From assembly GCF_017301735.1 (NCBI RefSeq), contig NZ_CP071090.1:11515001-11579000 (forward strand): DNA of 64,000 nt, given 5' to 3'. Both the position numbers and the translations under genes were made by a program. This DNA is from Pyxidicoccus parkwaysis (GTDB taxonomy: Bacteria > Myxococcota > Myxococcia > Myxococcales > Myxococcaceae). The notes beneath the pieces were generated by a model that worked only from the letters and a program-made list of their open reading frames with translations, was not told where the DNA came from and did not search any database. Positions 14,779-22,483 of the stretch are shown here, in pieces. The stretch's first letter is position 1, and each line of letters starts with the position of its first letter.

Positions 14779-17226
14779 GTGCCCACCTCCCTGGCCGAAT
14801 TCCTCCTCCATCACCGGGACGCCATCATGGAGGCGTGGGAGGCGGAAGTGCGCGCCATACCCGCGGCGCAGGCCCTGTCCCGGCCCGCGCTGCGCGACGG
14901 CCTGCCCCGGCTGCTGGAGGTCGTCTCCGCGCTGATGCGCGAGCCGCCCCGGGACGGCGTGGCCTCGGGGCTGGGCCCCATTCCGGACCTGCACGCGCTG
15001 GAGCGGCTGGGCGAGGGCTTCAACCTGCGGCAGGTGGTGACGGAGTACCGGCTCTTGCGCACCTGCGTGCTGCGCCTGTGGGCGGCCCACGAGACGGCCG
15101 TGCCGGACGCGGAGGAGGCGCGCGTCTTCCACGATGCCATGGACGAGGCCGTCGCGGCGTCCGTCAGCCGCTACACCCGTGCACGCGAGCGCACGTTGCA
15201 GGCGCTGGACCGCATCAGCACCGCGGCCCTGGGCAGCGCGGACGTGGCCGGCTTCTTCCCGCGCCTCCTCCTGGTGCTGCGCGAGACGGTGGCGGCCGTG
15301 GATGTGGCGGCGGTGCTGCTGCGCGACGGGGACTTCCTGCGCGTGGAGAGCGTGGTGGGCGAGGGGCTGGAGCCCGGCGCCCGGGTGCGCGTGGGCGAGG
15401 GCTTCACCGGCACCATCGCCGCCACGGGCCAGCCGCTGCTGGCGCACGAGGCGGGGACGGACGCGCGGGTGGGCGAGGCCAGCCTGCGCGCGACGGGCCT
15501 GCGCGCGCTGTACGGCGTGCCGCTGGTGCTGGACTCGGAGTTGCTGGGCGTGGCGCTGATGGGCAGCCGCTCCACGCCGGAGTTGTCGGAGGAGGACCTG
15601 CTGCTCTTTCGCGCCATGGCGGCGCGCGCCACCGCGCTGCTCTCCCAGGCGCAGGCCCATGCTCGCGAGCGCCAGGCGCGCGCCGAGGCGGAGGCGTCCC
15701 TGGCCCGCCTGCTCGAGAGCGAGGCCGGCCTGCGGCGCTGGGAGGAGGTCTTCACCCGGCTGGGCGTGGGCGTGGTGGTGGTGAGCGCGGAGGACAACGT
15801 CATGCGCGACGTGAATCCCGCCTTCGCGCGCATGCACGGCTACGCGCCGGAGGAACTGCTGGGCCGGCCGCTGGAGGACGTCTTCGCGCCCGAGTCGCGC
15901 GGCATGCTGTCCCGGCACGTGGCCGCCGCGCACTCGAAGACGTCGCATGAGTACGAGTCGCTCCACGTGCGCAAGGACGGCAGCCGCTTCCCGGCCTTCT
16001 CGCACGTGACGTCCTTCCGCGACGCGTCCGGCCGCGTGGTGCAGCGCGTGGCCACCGTGCTGGACATCACCCAGCGGCGCGCGGTGGAGGTGGACCGGCA
16101 GCGCCTGCTGGCGGCGATTGAGGCCGAGCGCGCGCGGCTGGCGTCGGTGCTGGAGCAACTGCCCGCCGGCGTCTTCATCGCCGAGGCCCCCAGCGGGCGC
16201 CTCCTGATGACCAACCGGCAGGTGGAGTTGCTCACCGGCCAGCCCTTCCAGTCATCCTCGTTGAATGAGGATGTCATGCGCGGCTACCCGGACGCGCGGC
16301 ACCTGGACGGGCGGCCGTACACGCCCGACGAGCGGCCGCTCACCCGCAGCGTCCGCCACGGCGAGGTGGTGAGCAACGAGGAGATGTACTTCCCCCGGGA
16401 GGGTGGCCAGGACCTGACGGTGCTCGTCTCCAGCGCGCCCATCCGCGACAGGGAGGGCAACACCGTCGCCGCCGTGGCCACCATGGTGGACGTCACCGAG
16501 CGGCGGCGCGCGCAGGAGTCCGCGCTGCAGACCGCGCGCTTCGGTGAGCGGCTCATCGCCATCGTCAGTCACGATTTGCGCAACCCGCTCAACGCGATTC
16601 AGCTCTCCGCCACGCAGCTCCTGCACAGCGAGGCGCTGCCCGAGCGCGAGCGGCGGCTCGTCACCCGGCTGGCCCGCTCCGCGGACCGGATGCGGCGCAT
16701 GATTTCGGAGCTGCTCGACTTCACCCGGGGACGGCTGGGCGGCGGCATTCCCATCCAACGCGCGCCGGGAGACTTGCGCGCGGTGGTGCGCCAGGCGGTG
16801 GAGGAACTGGAGGCCGCGTGGCCGGAGCGCAGCCTGAGCGTGCAGGTGGCGCCCGGCCGCTACGAGGGCGAGTGGGACGCGGACCGGCTGATGCAGGTGG
16901 TGAGCAACCTGGGCGGCAACGCGCTCCAGTACGGCCCGCCGGAGACGCCCGTCACCTTCCGCCTGTCCGACGTGGGCGACGCGGTGGTGCTGGAGGTCCA
17001 CAACGCGGGCGAGCCCATCCCCCCGGAGACGCTGCCGCGCCTGTTCGACCCGTTCCGCCGGGGCGTCTCCGCCGGCCATGCGGGCGGGGCGGGCAGCGGC
17101 CTGGGGCTGGGGCTCTACATCGTCGAGCAGGTGGTGAAGGGCCACGGCGGCCGCATCCAGGCGGAGTCCACCGCCGAGGCGGGCACCACCTTCCGCGTGA
17201 CGCTGCCGCGCGCGCCGCCGGGCTGA
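14779..17226 (+). CDS. Histidine kinase with N-terminal helical sensor, GAF and two PAS domains
   Basis: Protein of about 815 residues. I chose the GTG at 14779 (MPTSLAEFLLHHRDAIMEAW); a GTG at 14752 would add nine residues. Residues 1-150 are helical and resemble the RsbRD-type N-terminal domain. A GAF domain follows (about 150-300; VDVAAVLLRDGDFLRVESVV, GEGFTGTIAATGQPLLAHEA), then a PAS domain (VVSAEDNVMRDVNPAFARMH), a second PAS domain (GVFIAEAPSGRLLMTNRQVE), a HisKA domain with His598 in IVSHDLRNPLNAIQLSA, and an HATPase domain (NALQYGPPETPV, SGLGLGLYIVEQVVKGHGG). No membrane segment, so it is a cytoplasmic sensor. The single-domain regulator just upstream and the one convergent downstream are candidate partners. 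Confidence 0.9.
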   Translation: MPTSLAEFLLHHRDAIMEAWEAEVRAIPAAQALSRPALRDGLPRLLEVVSALMREPPRDGVASGLGPIPDLHALERLGEGFNLRQVVTEYRLLRTCVLRLWAAHETAVPDAEEARVFHDAMDEAVAASVSRYTRARERTLQALDRISTAALGSADVAGFFPRLLLVLRETVAAVDVAAVLLRDGDFLRVESVVGEGLEPGARVRVGEGFTGTIAATGQPLLAHEAGTDARVGEASLRATGLRALYGVPLVLDSELLGVALMGSRSTPELSEEDLLLFRAMAARATALLSQAQAHARERQARAEAEASLARLLESEAGLRRWEEVFTRLGVGVVVVSAEDNVMRDVNPAFARMHGYAPEELLGRPLEDVFAPESRGMLSRHVAAAHSKTSHEYESLHVRKDGSRFPAFSHVTSFRDASGRVVQRVATVLDITQRRAVEVDRQRLLAAIEAERARLASVLEQLPAGVFIAEAPSGRLLMTNRQVELLTGQPFQSSSLNEDVMRGYPDARHLDGRPYTPDERPLTRSVRHGEVVSNEEMYFPREGGQDLTVLVSSAPIRDREGNTVAAVATMVDVTERRRAQESALQTARFGERLIAIVSHDLRNPLNAIQLSATQLLHSEALPERERRLVTRLARSADRMRRMISELLDFTRGRLGGGIPIQRAPGDLRAVVRQAVEELEAAWPERSLSVQVAPGRYEGEWDADRLMQVVSNLGGNALQYGPPETPVTFRLSDVGDAVVLEVHNAGEPIPPETLPRLFDPFRRGVSAGHAGGAGSGLGLGLYIVEQVVKGHGGRIQAESTAEAGTTFRVTLPRAPPG

Positions 17227-17231
17227 AGGCC

Positions 17232-17600
17232 TCAGTGCAGCCGCACCACGCGCGTCAGCGTGCTGCGCAACTCATCCAGGTCCACCGGCTTGGGCACGGT
17301 GGCGTGCACGCCCTCGGGCAGAGGTTGCGAGGGGCCCGCGCCGGACACCACCACCACCGGCAGGGTGCGCAGCCTCGAGTCCTCGCGGACGTGGCGCATC
17401 AGCTCCCAGCCGCTCATCACCGGCATCATCAAGTCCAGCAGCACCGCGTCCGGGCGCGGCAGGCGACGCAGGCGCTCCCACGCGGAGAGGCCGTTGCCCG
17501 CCGTCTCCACGCGGAAGCCCTCCAGCGTGAGGAATTCCTCCAGCAGCTCGCGGCTGTCGGCGTGGTCTTCCACCAGGAGGACGAGGCTGGGCAGGGACAT
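17232..17600 (-). CDS. Single-domain response regulator
   Basis: Protein of 122 residues, one receiver domain: LVLLVEDHADSRELLEEFL, the phosphoacceptor in DAVLLDLMMPVMSGWEL, VVVVSGAG and VPKPVDLDEL. It converges on the kinase gene, with five bases between the two stops. It may be phosphorylated by that kinase or by another in this signalling cluster. Confidence 0.9.
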   Translation of the reverse strand: MSLPSLVLLVEDHADSRELLEEFLTLEGFRVETAGNGLSAWERLRRLPRPDAVLLDLMMPVMSGWELMRHVREDSRLRTLPVVVVSGAGPSQPLPEGVHATVPKPVDLDELRSTLTRVVRLH

Positions 17601-17708
17601 GGGCGTGCAGCCTTGTACCCACGTCCAATGGCCGCCAGGGCCGCCCTGTGAATGCGTCGTCCCGCCGACGCCGGGAGTGTCCGGGAGGACACTGTGGGGG
17701 GGCGGGAG

Positions 17709-18854
17709 TCAGGCGGCGGTGTCGTCTTCTGGGAGGAGGCGGTCCTCGGTGGCCTCCTCGGGGGACTCGCCGGCGGACACGCGCAGCGCGGTGTAGCGCA
17801 GGCCGGCCAGCTCGGCGAGGGCCTCCGCGCGGCCGAAGGACGGGTTGGTGCGGCGCAGCTGCTCGCGCAGGGCGCGGGCCAGCTCCGCGGCGGTGGTGAA
17901 GCGCTGTCCGCGGTCCGGGGCGAGCGCCCTGCGGACGACGGGCATGAGCGCGGCGGGCACCGCGCGCGTGGCCTCGTCCAGGTCCTCGAGGGAGTAGGCG
18001 AGGATGCGGCTCTTGAGCTCGTTGGTGGCGGCGAGGCTGACGGCCTCGCGCATGGCGGCGCCCAGCGCGTGCTCGTGGATGACGGAGTCCTGGGCCAGCA
18101 CGCGCTCCCGGCGGCGGCGCGCCTCCGCGTCGAAGCGGTCCGCGCCCTCGAAGAGGTGGCGGCCGGTGAGCAGCTGGAGCAGGACGATGCCCAGGCCGAA
18201 CAGGTCCGCGCGTGCGTCCAGGCCCAGCTGCGCCACGTGCTCGGGCGCGGCGTAGGCGAGGCTGCCCGGCAGGTCCGTCCCATTGGTGGCCACGCGCCCC
18301 CGCAGCCGGGACCAGGCGGCGCCGAAGTCCAGCAGCTTCACCGCGCCGTGCTCGGTGACGAGGATGTTGTGGGGACCCACGTCGCGGTGCACCACCTGGA
18401 GCGCGCGCCCGCTCTCGTCCGTGAGGCAGTGCGCGTGGTGGAGCGCGTCCGCCACCTCGGCGGTGACGTAGAGGGCGAAGCCCTCGGAGAAGGGCAGCTG
18501 CGCGCGGGAGGAGGCCTCCAGCAGCGCGTCCAGGCGGTGGCCGGGCGTGTGCTCGAAGACGAGCACCGGCGAGTCGTCCGGGCCCTTCACGTGGTGCACG
18601 GCGACGAGGTTCGGGTGGTGGAGTTGCGCGCTGAGCCGCCCTTCCTCCAGCAGCCGGTGCGCGGCCCCGGCCTCCGCGGGCAGTGGGCGCTTGAGGACGG
18701 CGAAGCCGGCGAAGTCCCAGTCATACCGGCGGCGGGTGAGTACCAGCTCGCCATGGTGGGCGGAGCCCAGCGAGCGCACGAACTCGTAGGACGTACGGCC
18801 CGAGCGCAGCAGCACCCGTGGCACGGAGGTGACGTCGGACGGCAGGGACGACAT
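17709..18854 (-). CDS. Serine/threonine protein kinase
   Basis: Protein of 381 residues with a good ribosome-binding site (GAGGAG) before the ATG at 18854. Kinase landmarks: Lys55 in FAVLKRPL, HRDVGPHN at 156-163 with the catalytic Asp158, DFG at 176-178, and APE at 203-205. The Gly-rich loop (SLGSAHHGELVL) is degenerate but recognisable. No transmembrane segment is visible after the kinase domain, so it is cytoplasmic. The last 60 residues are acidic and probably disordered. The HRDVGPHN version of the loop is common in myxobacterial Hanks-type kinases. Its substrates are unknown. Confidence 0.9.
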   Translation of the reverse strand: MSSLPSDVTSVPRVLLRSGRTSYEFVRSLGSAHHGELVLTRRRYDWDFAGFAVLKRPLPAEAGAAHRLLEEGRLSAQLHHPNLVAVHHVKGPDDSPVLVFEHTPGHRLDALLEASSRAQLPFSEGFALYVTAEVADALHHAHCLTDESGRALQVVHRDVGPHNILVTEHGAVKLLDFGAAWSRLRGRVATNGTDLPGSLAYAAPEHVAQLGLDARADLFGLGIVLLQLLTGRHLFEGADRFDAEARRRRERVLAQDSVIHEHALGAAMREAVSLAATNELKSRILAYSLEDLDEATRAVPAALMPVVRRALAPDRGQRFTTAAELARALREQLRRTNPSFGRAEALAELAGLRYTALRVSAGESPEEATEDRLLPEDDTAA

Positions 18855-19189
18855 GGGCGGCTCTCCTCGGGGCCGGGCGGGCCTCCCACGCTCGCCGGCT
18901 CACCTTCCGAGTATGGTCCTCCTGTCCCCGGAAGTCACCCTGTGGGTAGTGCTCCACCCCCGCACCGCGCCCGGGCCTTCCGCGCGTGCTCCGCGCTCGG
19001 GGTGGGTCTTCGAGTCATTCATTGTCAATCCAGACACCGGGTGGCGTGGCCGCGAGTCGAATCGCCGGTGCTGTCCTTGACAGGAATTGATGTCTTTGAG
19101 GCGTGAGCGCTTCTGCTTCCAGCCGGAGGATGACGAGACGAACAACGCGGCCTCGCTCGTGCTGCCCGCGCCCTGCATCTCGAACGGCG
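18855..19189. other. Non-coding stretch upstream of the kinase gene
   Basis: No frame here has a convincing start, ribosome-binding site and codon use. The part nearest the kinase start should hold its promoter, but no clear -35/-10 pair was seen. A short A/T-richer patch lies around 19015-19040. Confidence 0.5.
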
Positions 19190-19442
19190 CTCCCGTGGCG
19201 CTCTGCGCGACGTCTCCGTGGCGGCGGATGCGTCCTGCCGGGCCTCGGCTTCCATCGACAACGGCTCGGCCTCCTGCGCCTGGTGGCCTGTGACGACATT
19301 CAGTTGAGCGCGGACCGCAAGTCCGCCCGGATGCGCGCCGAGTCCGCGCTGCTGGGCAACGGCCGCGTCTACACCTTCGTACGTGGTGACGGACGCCGCC
19401 GGCAGCGCCGCCACCGGCACGTGTCACGTCCGCGTCCCGGCG
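19190..19442 (+). pseudogene. Decayed 3' part of a surface or secreted HYR/Ig-like repeat protein
   Basis: Three pieces that look like one domain appear in two frames. In the frame of position 19206: RDVSVAADASCRASASIDNG and, from 19383, VVTDAAGSAATGTCHVRVP. In another frame, from about 19292: DIQLSADRKSARMRAESALL followed by GNGRVYTF. Order and content match the end of large myxobacterial surface proteins with hyalin-like (HYR) repeats, where an AAG...C.V.VP strand ends a domain. A stop codon and at least one frameshift break the reading, so the gene is dead. Minisatellite sequence begins immediately after. Confidence 0.55.
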
Positions 19443-19480
19443 CTGCTCGGCCTGCCGGCCACTCCGGCCCCGTCTTCTGC

Positions 19481-19900
19481 CATGGCACCGGTTGCCCCCA
19501 GGGCACCACGGACCACGGCCTGCTCCGCCCGGGGTAACCCGCGTGCGCCGGGCTGGAGCCGACCTCCAAGGCACAAGGCACCACGGCCTGCTCCGCCCCG
19601 GTTGGCCCGCGTGCGCCGGGCTGGAGCCGACCTTCAAGGCACAAGGCCCCACGGCCTGCTCTGCCCGGGGCAGCCCGCGCGCCGGGCTGGAGCCGACCTT
19701 CAAGGCACAAGGCCCCACGGCCTGCTCTGCCCGGGGCAGCCCGCGCGCCGGGCTGGAGCCGACCTCCAAGGCACAAGGCCCCACGGCCTGCTCTGCCCGG
19801 GGCAGCCCGCCCGCCGGGCGAAGCCCCGTCTCGAGCCGGCCACCATGGCACCACGGCCCACGGCCCGCTCTGCCCGGGTTGCCCGCGCCGGGCGACGTCC
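19481..19900. repeat. 66-bp minisatellite (four close copies, degenerate copies on both sides)
   Basis: Units start GGCTGGAGCCGACC at 19551, 19619, 19685 and 19751, giving periods of 68, 66 and 66 bp. The second and third units are the same over almost their whole length; the fourth differs mainly at one C/T. Degenerate versions extend left to about 19481 and right to about 19900. 66 is a multiple of three, so every frame stays open and encodes 22-residue repeats; I do not take these as genes. Confidence 0.85.
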
Positions 19901-20195
19901 CGTCCGGAGCGCACCTCCGGACAGGGCGGATGTGGCGTCCGGGCCAGCCCACCTCCCAAGTCGGGTTCAGGGGATGTGGTGTCGGGTGGGACACACCCGG
20001 CGTCTCAGACGGAGGAAGACGCGGCGGGTGGGGGCGGGGGGGCCGTGTCCGCCGGGGGCTCCCGGGGGGATACACTACCCGCCATATCGGTATATCGCCT
20101 GCTGACTTGCTGGGTTATAAGTCGGGAAGCCCCGTGACTGGGGGCGGCTGATACCTGCTCAAGCCGGGGCCTCGGCCCGAACTCAGAAGGTTGAC
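19901..20195. other. Intergenic stretch before the Xre-type regulator gene
   Basis: No gene recognised. An A/T-richer patch at 20085-20120 (CATATCGGTATATCGCC nearby) is a plausible promoter region for the regulator gene starting at 20196, but I could not fix the two promoter boxes. Confidence 0.35.
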
Positions 20196-20660
20196 GTGGT
20201 GAAGACCCACCCTGAAGGTTCCGCTAACCCCCGCAGGCGGCCCCGGCGCCGCAGTGTGACGGACCGCGCGAGGCTGTCGCGTCAGCAGTTGGAGCGGCGC
20301 CTGGCGGTGAGCGTTGGCGAGGCGGCCCGGACCGCGCGGATGAGCGCGGGGCTGACGCAGGCGGACGTCGCGGAGCGCATCGGCATCGCGGCGGAGGTCT
20401 ACGGGCGGATGGAGCGCGGGAAGATGATGCCCAGCGTGCCCACCCTGTTCCGGCTGTGCCTGGCGCTGCGGCTGTCCGCGGATGTGGGCATGGGGCTCGT
20501 CACGGCGGTGTCGGTGGGCGCGGCCCTCTGGGAGGACGACTCCCGGGACAAGGACCACCTGCCGGAGATGCGCCGCCTCTTGCGGACGCTGCGCCGCATG
20601 TCGCGCAGTCAGCTCAAGCTGATGAACCAGGTCGCCGCCGCCATCCTACCCCAGCGGTGA
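20196..20660 (+). CDS. Xre-type helix-turn-helix regulator
   Basis: Protein of 154 residues from a GTG at 20196 (a second GTG follows directly). A basic N-terminal arm (RRRPRRRSVTDRARL) leads into a helix-turn-helix domain at about 45-100: ARMSAGLTQADVAERIGIAA then VYGRMERGKMMPSVPTLFRL. This is the Xre/Cro pattern. The C-terminal 50 residues are helical and charged, perhaps for dimer formation. Target genes are unknown; the 26-bp palindrome at 20883 is a candidate site but lies after the gene. Confidence 0.85.
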   Translation: MVKTHPEGSANPRRRPRRRSVTDRARLSRQQLERRLAVSVGEAARTARMSAGLTQADVAERIGIAAEVYGRMERGKMMPSVPTLFRLCLALRLSADVGMGLVTAVSVGAALWEDDSRDKDHLPEMRRLLRTLRRMSRSQLKLMNQVAAAILPQR

Positions 20661-21003
20661 GCAGGCCCGGGACGACGTGGCTCATCCCGCGATGCCAGTC
20701 CAGGGCGAGGTGGCGCCCCTCGCGGGCGCCAGTCCAGGGCGAGGTGACCCCTGCGGTCGCCATTCCGGGCCCCGTCCACGTCGGGCGGCGCCGTGCGCTC
20801 GGCGGGTGCCGCCGGATTGTAACTGCCATCGCATTCACAGCTCCATTCCGGGCAGGGAGGAGCCCTCCGGCGGGGTCCGGCTTCTGGATTTCAGATCTGA
20901 AATCCAGACAACACCGGGGTCCGGCATGACAGCGCTGTGAGGCATTACGGCTTGTACTCGGACCGCGCTGCCCCGGCATGTCGTTTGCTCAGGCGCGCGG
21001 CGC
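20661..21003. other. Intergenic stretch with a palindrome element
   Basis: No gene is supported. A phrase close to CAGTCCAGGGCGAGGTG occurs twice (around 20697 and 20731). The palindrome at 20883-20908 is the only strong structure. Confidence 0.5.
20872..20925. repeat. 26-bp perfect palindrome flanked by 10-bp direct repeats
   Basis: The half-site TCTGGATTTCAGA is followed at once by its exact reverse complement (20883-20908). The 10-mer GGGGTCCGGC lies on each side (20872-20881 and 20916-20925). The palindrome is A/T-rich compared with its surroundings. No run of T follows, so it is not a typical terminator. It could be an operator for the response-regulator gene at 21004 or a mobile mini-element. 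Confidence 0.7.
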
Positions 21004-21393
21004 ATGCGGAAGCGGATGCTGATTGTCGATGACGAGCCGACCCTGCGCTGGGCGCTCAGCCGGTACTTCACCCTCCAGGGGTATGACGTCGTCTCCGCGG
21101 AGAACCTGCGCGAGGCGTTGGAGGCCGTCGCGGCCGTGCCCGTTCAAGTCGTGCTGACGGACCTGCTCTTCGGCCGGGGGCAGCGGGAGGACGGGCTGGA
21201 ATTGGTGGCCCGGCTCCGCGACCTCATGCCCCACGCGCGCTTCATCCTGCTGACGGGCTACTCCAATGCGCAGACGCGGCAGCGCGCGCACGACGCACGC
21301 GTGGACCTGTTCCTCGTGAAGCCCCAGCCGCTGACCGCGCTCGCGCGTTACATCGACGCCTTCGCCACACGCGCCCGTCCCGAGCCGACATGA
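21004..21393 (+). CDS. Single-domain response regulator
   Basis: Protein of 129 residues, one receiver domain: RMLIVDDEPTLRWALSRYF for the acidic pocket, VQVVLTDLLFGRGQREDG for the phosphoacceptor Asp, FILLTGYSNAQT for the Thr position, and LFLVKPQPLTAL for Lys. The loop after the Asp is longer than usual (LLFGRGQREDGLEL instead of the common MPxMDG). No kinase gene is adjacent. Confidence 0.88.
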   Translation: MRKRMLIVDDEPTLRWALSRYFTLQGYDVVSAENLREALEAVAAVPVQVVLTDLLFGRGQREDGLELVARLRDLMPHARFILLTGYSNAQTRQRAHDARVDLFLVKPQPLTALARYIDAFATRARPEPT

Positions 21394-21435
21394 GTGCTCC
21401 CGGAAAGATGCGTGTCTCGTGGGGAGACGCGACTC

Positions 21436-21473
21436 AATGACAGACACGGGGCTGGAGCCCCGCGTGAGTCATT
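21436..21473. terminator. Hairpin between convergent genes
   Basis: An inner stem CGGGGC-TGGA-GCCCCG (21447-21462) lies inside an outer stem AATGAC/GTCATT, with small bulges between. It sits between the response-regulator gene and the convergent MYXO-CTERM gene. There is no T-run, so termination is only likely, not certain. Confidence 0.4.
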
Positions 21474-21529
21474 CCGCGAGGGCTTCGGCCCATGTCTGTC
21501 TGGGTGGACAGTGGCTCCCGCTCCGCATG

Positions 21530-22483
21530 TCAGCGCCGCTTACGGCGACGCAGCGCGAGCATCAGCAACAGCAGCCCGGTCATCGCGCCAGGCGCGGGCG
21601 CGCCCGTGCAGCCCATGCCGCTGCCGAGGTAGTCGAGCGCGTTCGGCGGCTTCGTGTCGCCCGGAGGTACGGGGGCTGGGGTTCCTCCGTCCTCGCCCGG
21701 CGCACCCGCGTCGGTGCCCGGCGTACCACCGTCATGGGTGTTACCCGTCCCGCCGTCGTCAGTCGGGCCCGTGCCTCCATCCACGTCACCGGAAGAGCCA
21801 CCGTCGTGTTCACCCGAGGAGCCCGCGTCGGTCCCCGTCGAGCCACCATCATTGCCCGAGCCCGCGTCTCTCGGAGGAGTACCTGCGTCGTTGTTGCCCG
21901 AGCCCGCGTCGCTTCCCGTCGAGCCACCGTCCACGCTCGTGCCCGCGTCACTCGCGGGTGAGCCGCCGTCGTTGTTGCCCGAGCCCGCGTCGCTCCCGGG
22001 ACTTCCAGCATCGGCTCCGGAGCCCGCATCGGCCGGAGGCACACCGCCATCCGTGTCTCCCGAGCCCGCATCACCTGGACTCCCTGCATCGAGCGGAGGT
22101 TGCGCCTCCTCCACCACCCACTCCCAGTTCGCGGGCGTCGAGTCCACCCGGTCCATCAGCCTGTCGTACGCGTACACCCAGAACAGGTGCAGACCCGGAG
22201 TGATGCCCTCGCGGTGCCACGTACCGTCGTTGCACGGCGCATACGTCTCATCATCCAGCGAGCACCAGAACTCGGCGGTGCGGTTGATGAGCGTGGACCG
22301 GAAGGTGAAGTCGGCCGTGGTGGACGTCGTGAAGGAGTCCGGGCCGGTGAGGATGACCGTGTCCAATTCCCCCGTGTCCCCCGCGAAGGCCGAGGACACC
22401 GACAGCAGCACCAGCAGCACGAGCCAGCCAGCCAGGCACATCATCCTGGCGCGCACACAGTGGAACGAGAGCGGACCAATCAT
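21530..22483 (-). CDS. Secreted Asp/Gly/Ser-rich protein with MYXO-CTERM-like anchor
   Basis: Protein of 317 residues from the ATG at 22483. The N-terminus has a hydrophobic signal (MMCLAGWLVLLVLLSVSSA then FAG). A globular part of about 100 residues follows (DSFTTSTTADFTFRSTLI, AEFWCSLDDETYAPCNDG), reading like a single beta-sandwich of the kind found in surface proteins. Next are about 150 residues of short repeats with DAGSG and DGGS, which should be flexible and may bind Ca. The tail is GCTGAPAPGAMTGLLLLMLALRRRKRR in outline: Cys, then a membrane segment, then basic residues, as in MYXO-CTERM sorting signals. It overlaps the upstream OmpA-type gene in an ATGA, so the two proteins probably act together at the cell surface. 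Confidence 0.75.
   Translation of the reverse strand: MIGPLSFHCVRARMMCLAGWLVLLVLLSVSSAFAGDTGELDTVILTGPDSFTTSTTADFTFRSTLINRTAEFWCSLDDETYAPCNDGTWHREGITPGLHLFWVYAYDRLMDRVDSTPANWEWVVEEAQPPLDAGSPGDAGSGDTDGGVPPADAGSGADAGSPGSDAGSGNNDGGSPASDAGTSVDGGSTGSDAGSGNNDAGTPPRDAGSGNDGGSTGTDAGSSGEHDGGSSGDVDGGTGPTDDGGTGNTHDGGTPGTDAGAPGEDGGTPAPVPPGDTKPPNALDYLGSGMGCTGAPAPGAMTGLLLLMLALRRRKRR

Noticed and set aside
19481..19900. CRISPR array
   Set aside because: The units are contiguous with no unique spacers, and no cas genes are present. The same applies to the arrays at 7744, 45868 and 55285.
18900..20075. Frames with 22-residue repeats on both strands over the 66-bp array
   Set aside because: The repeat period keeps many frames open at once. 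None has a believable start, signal or domain.
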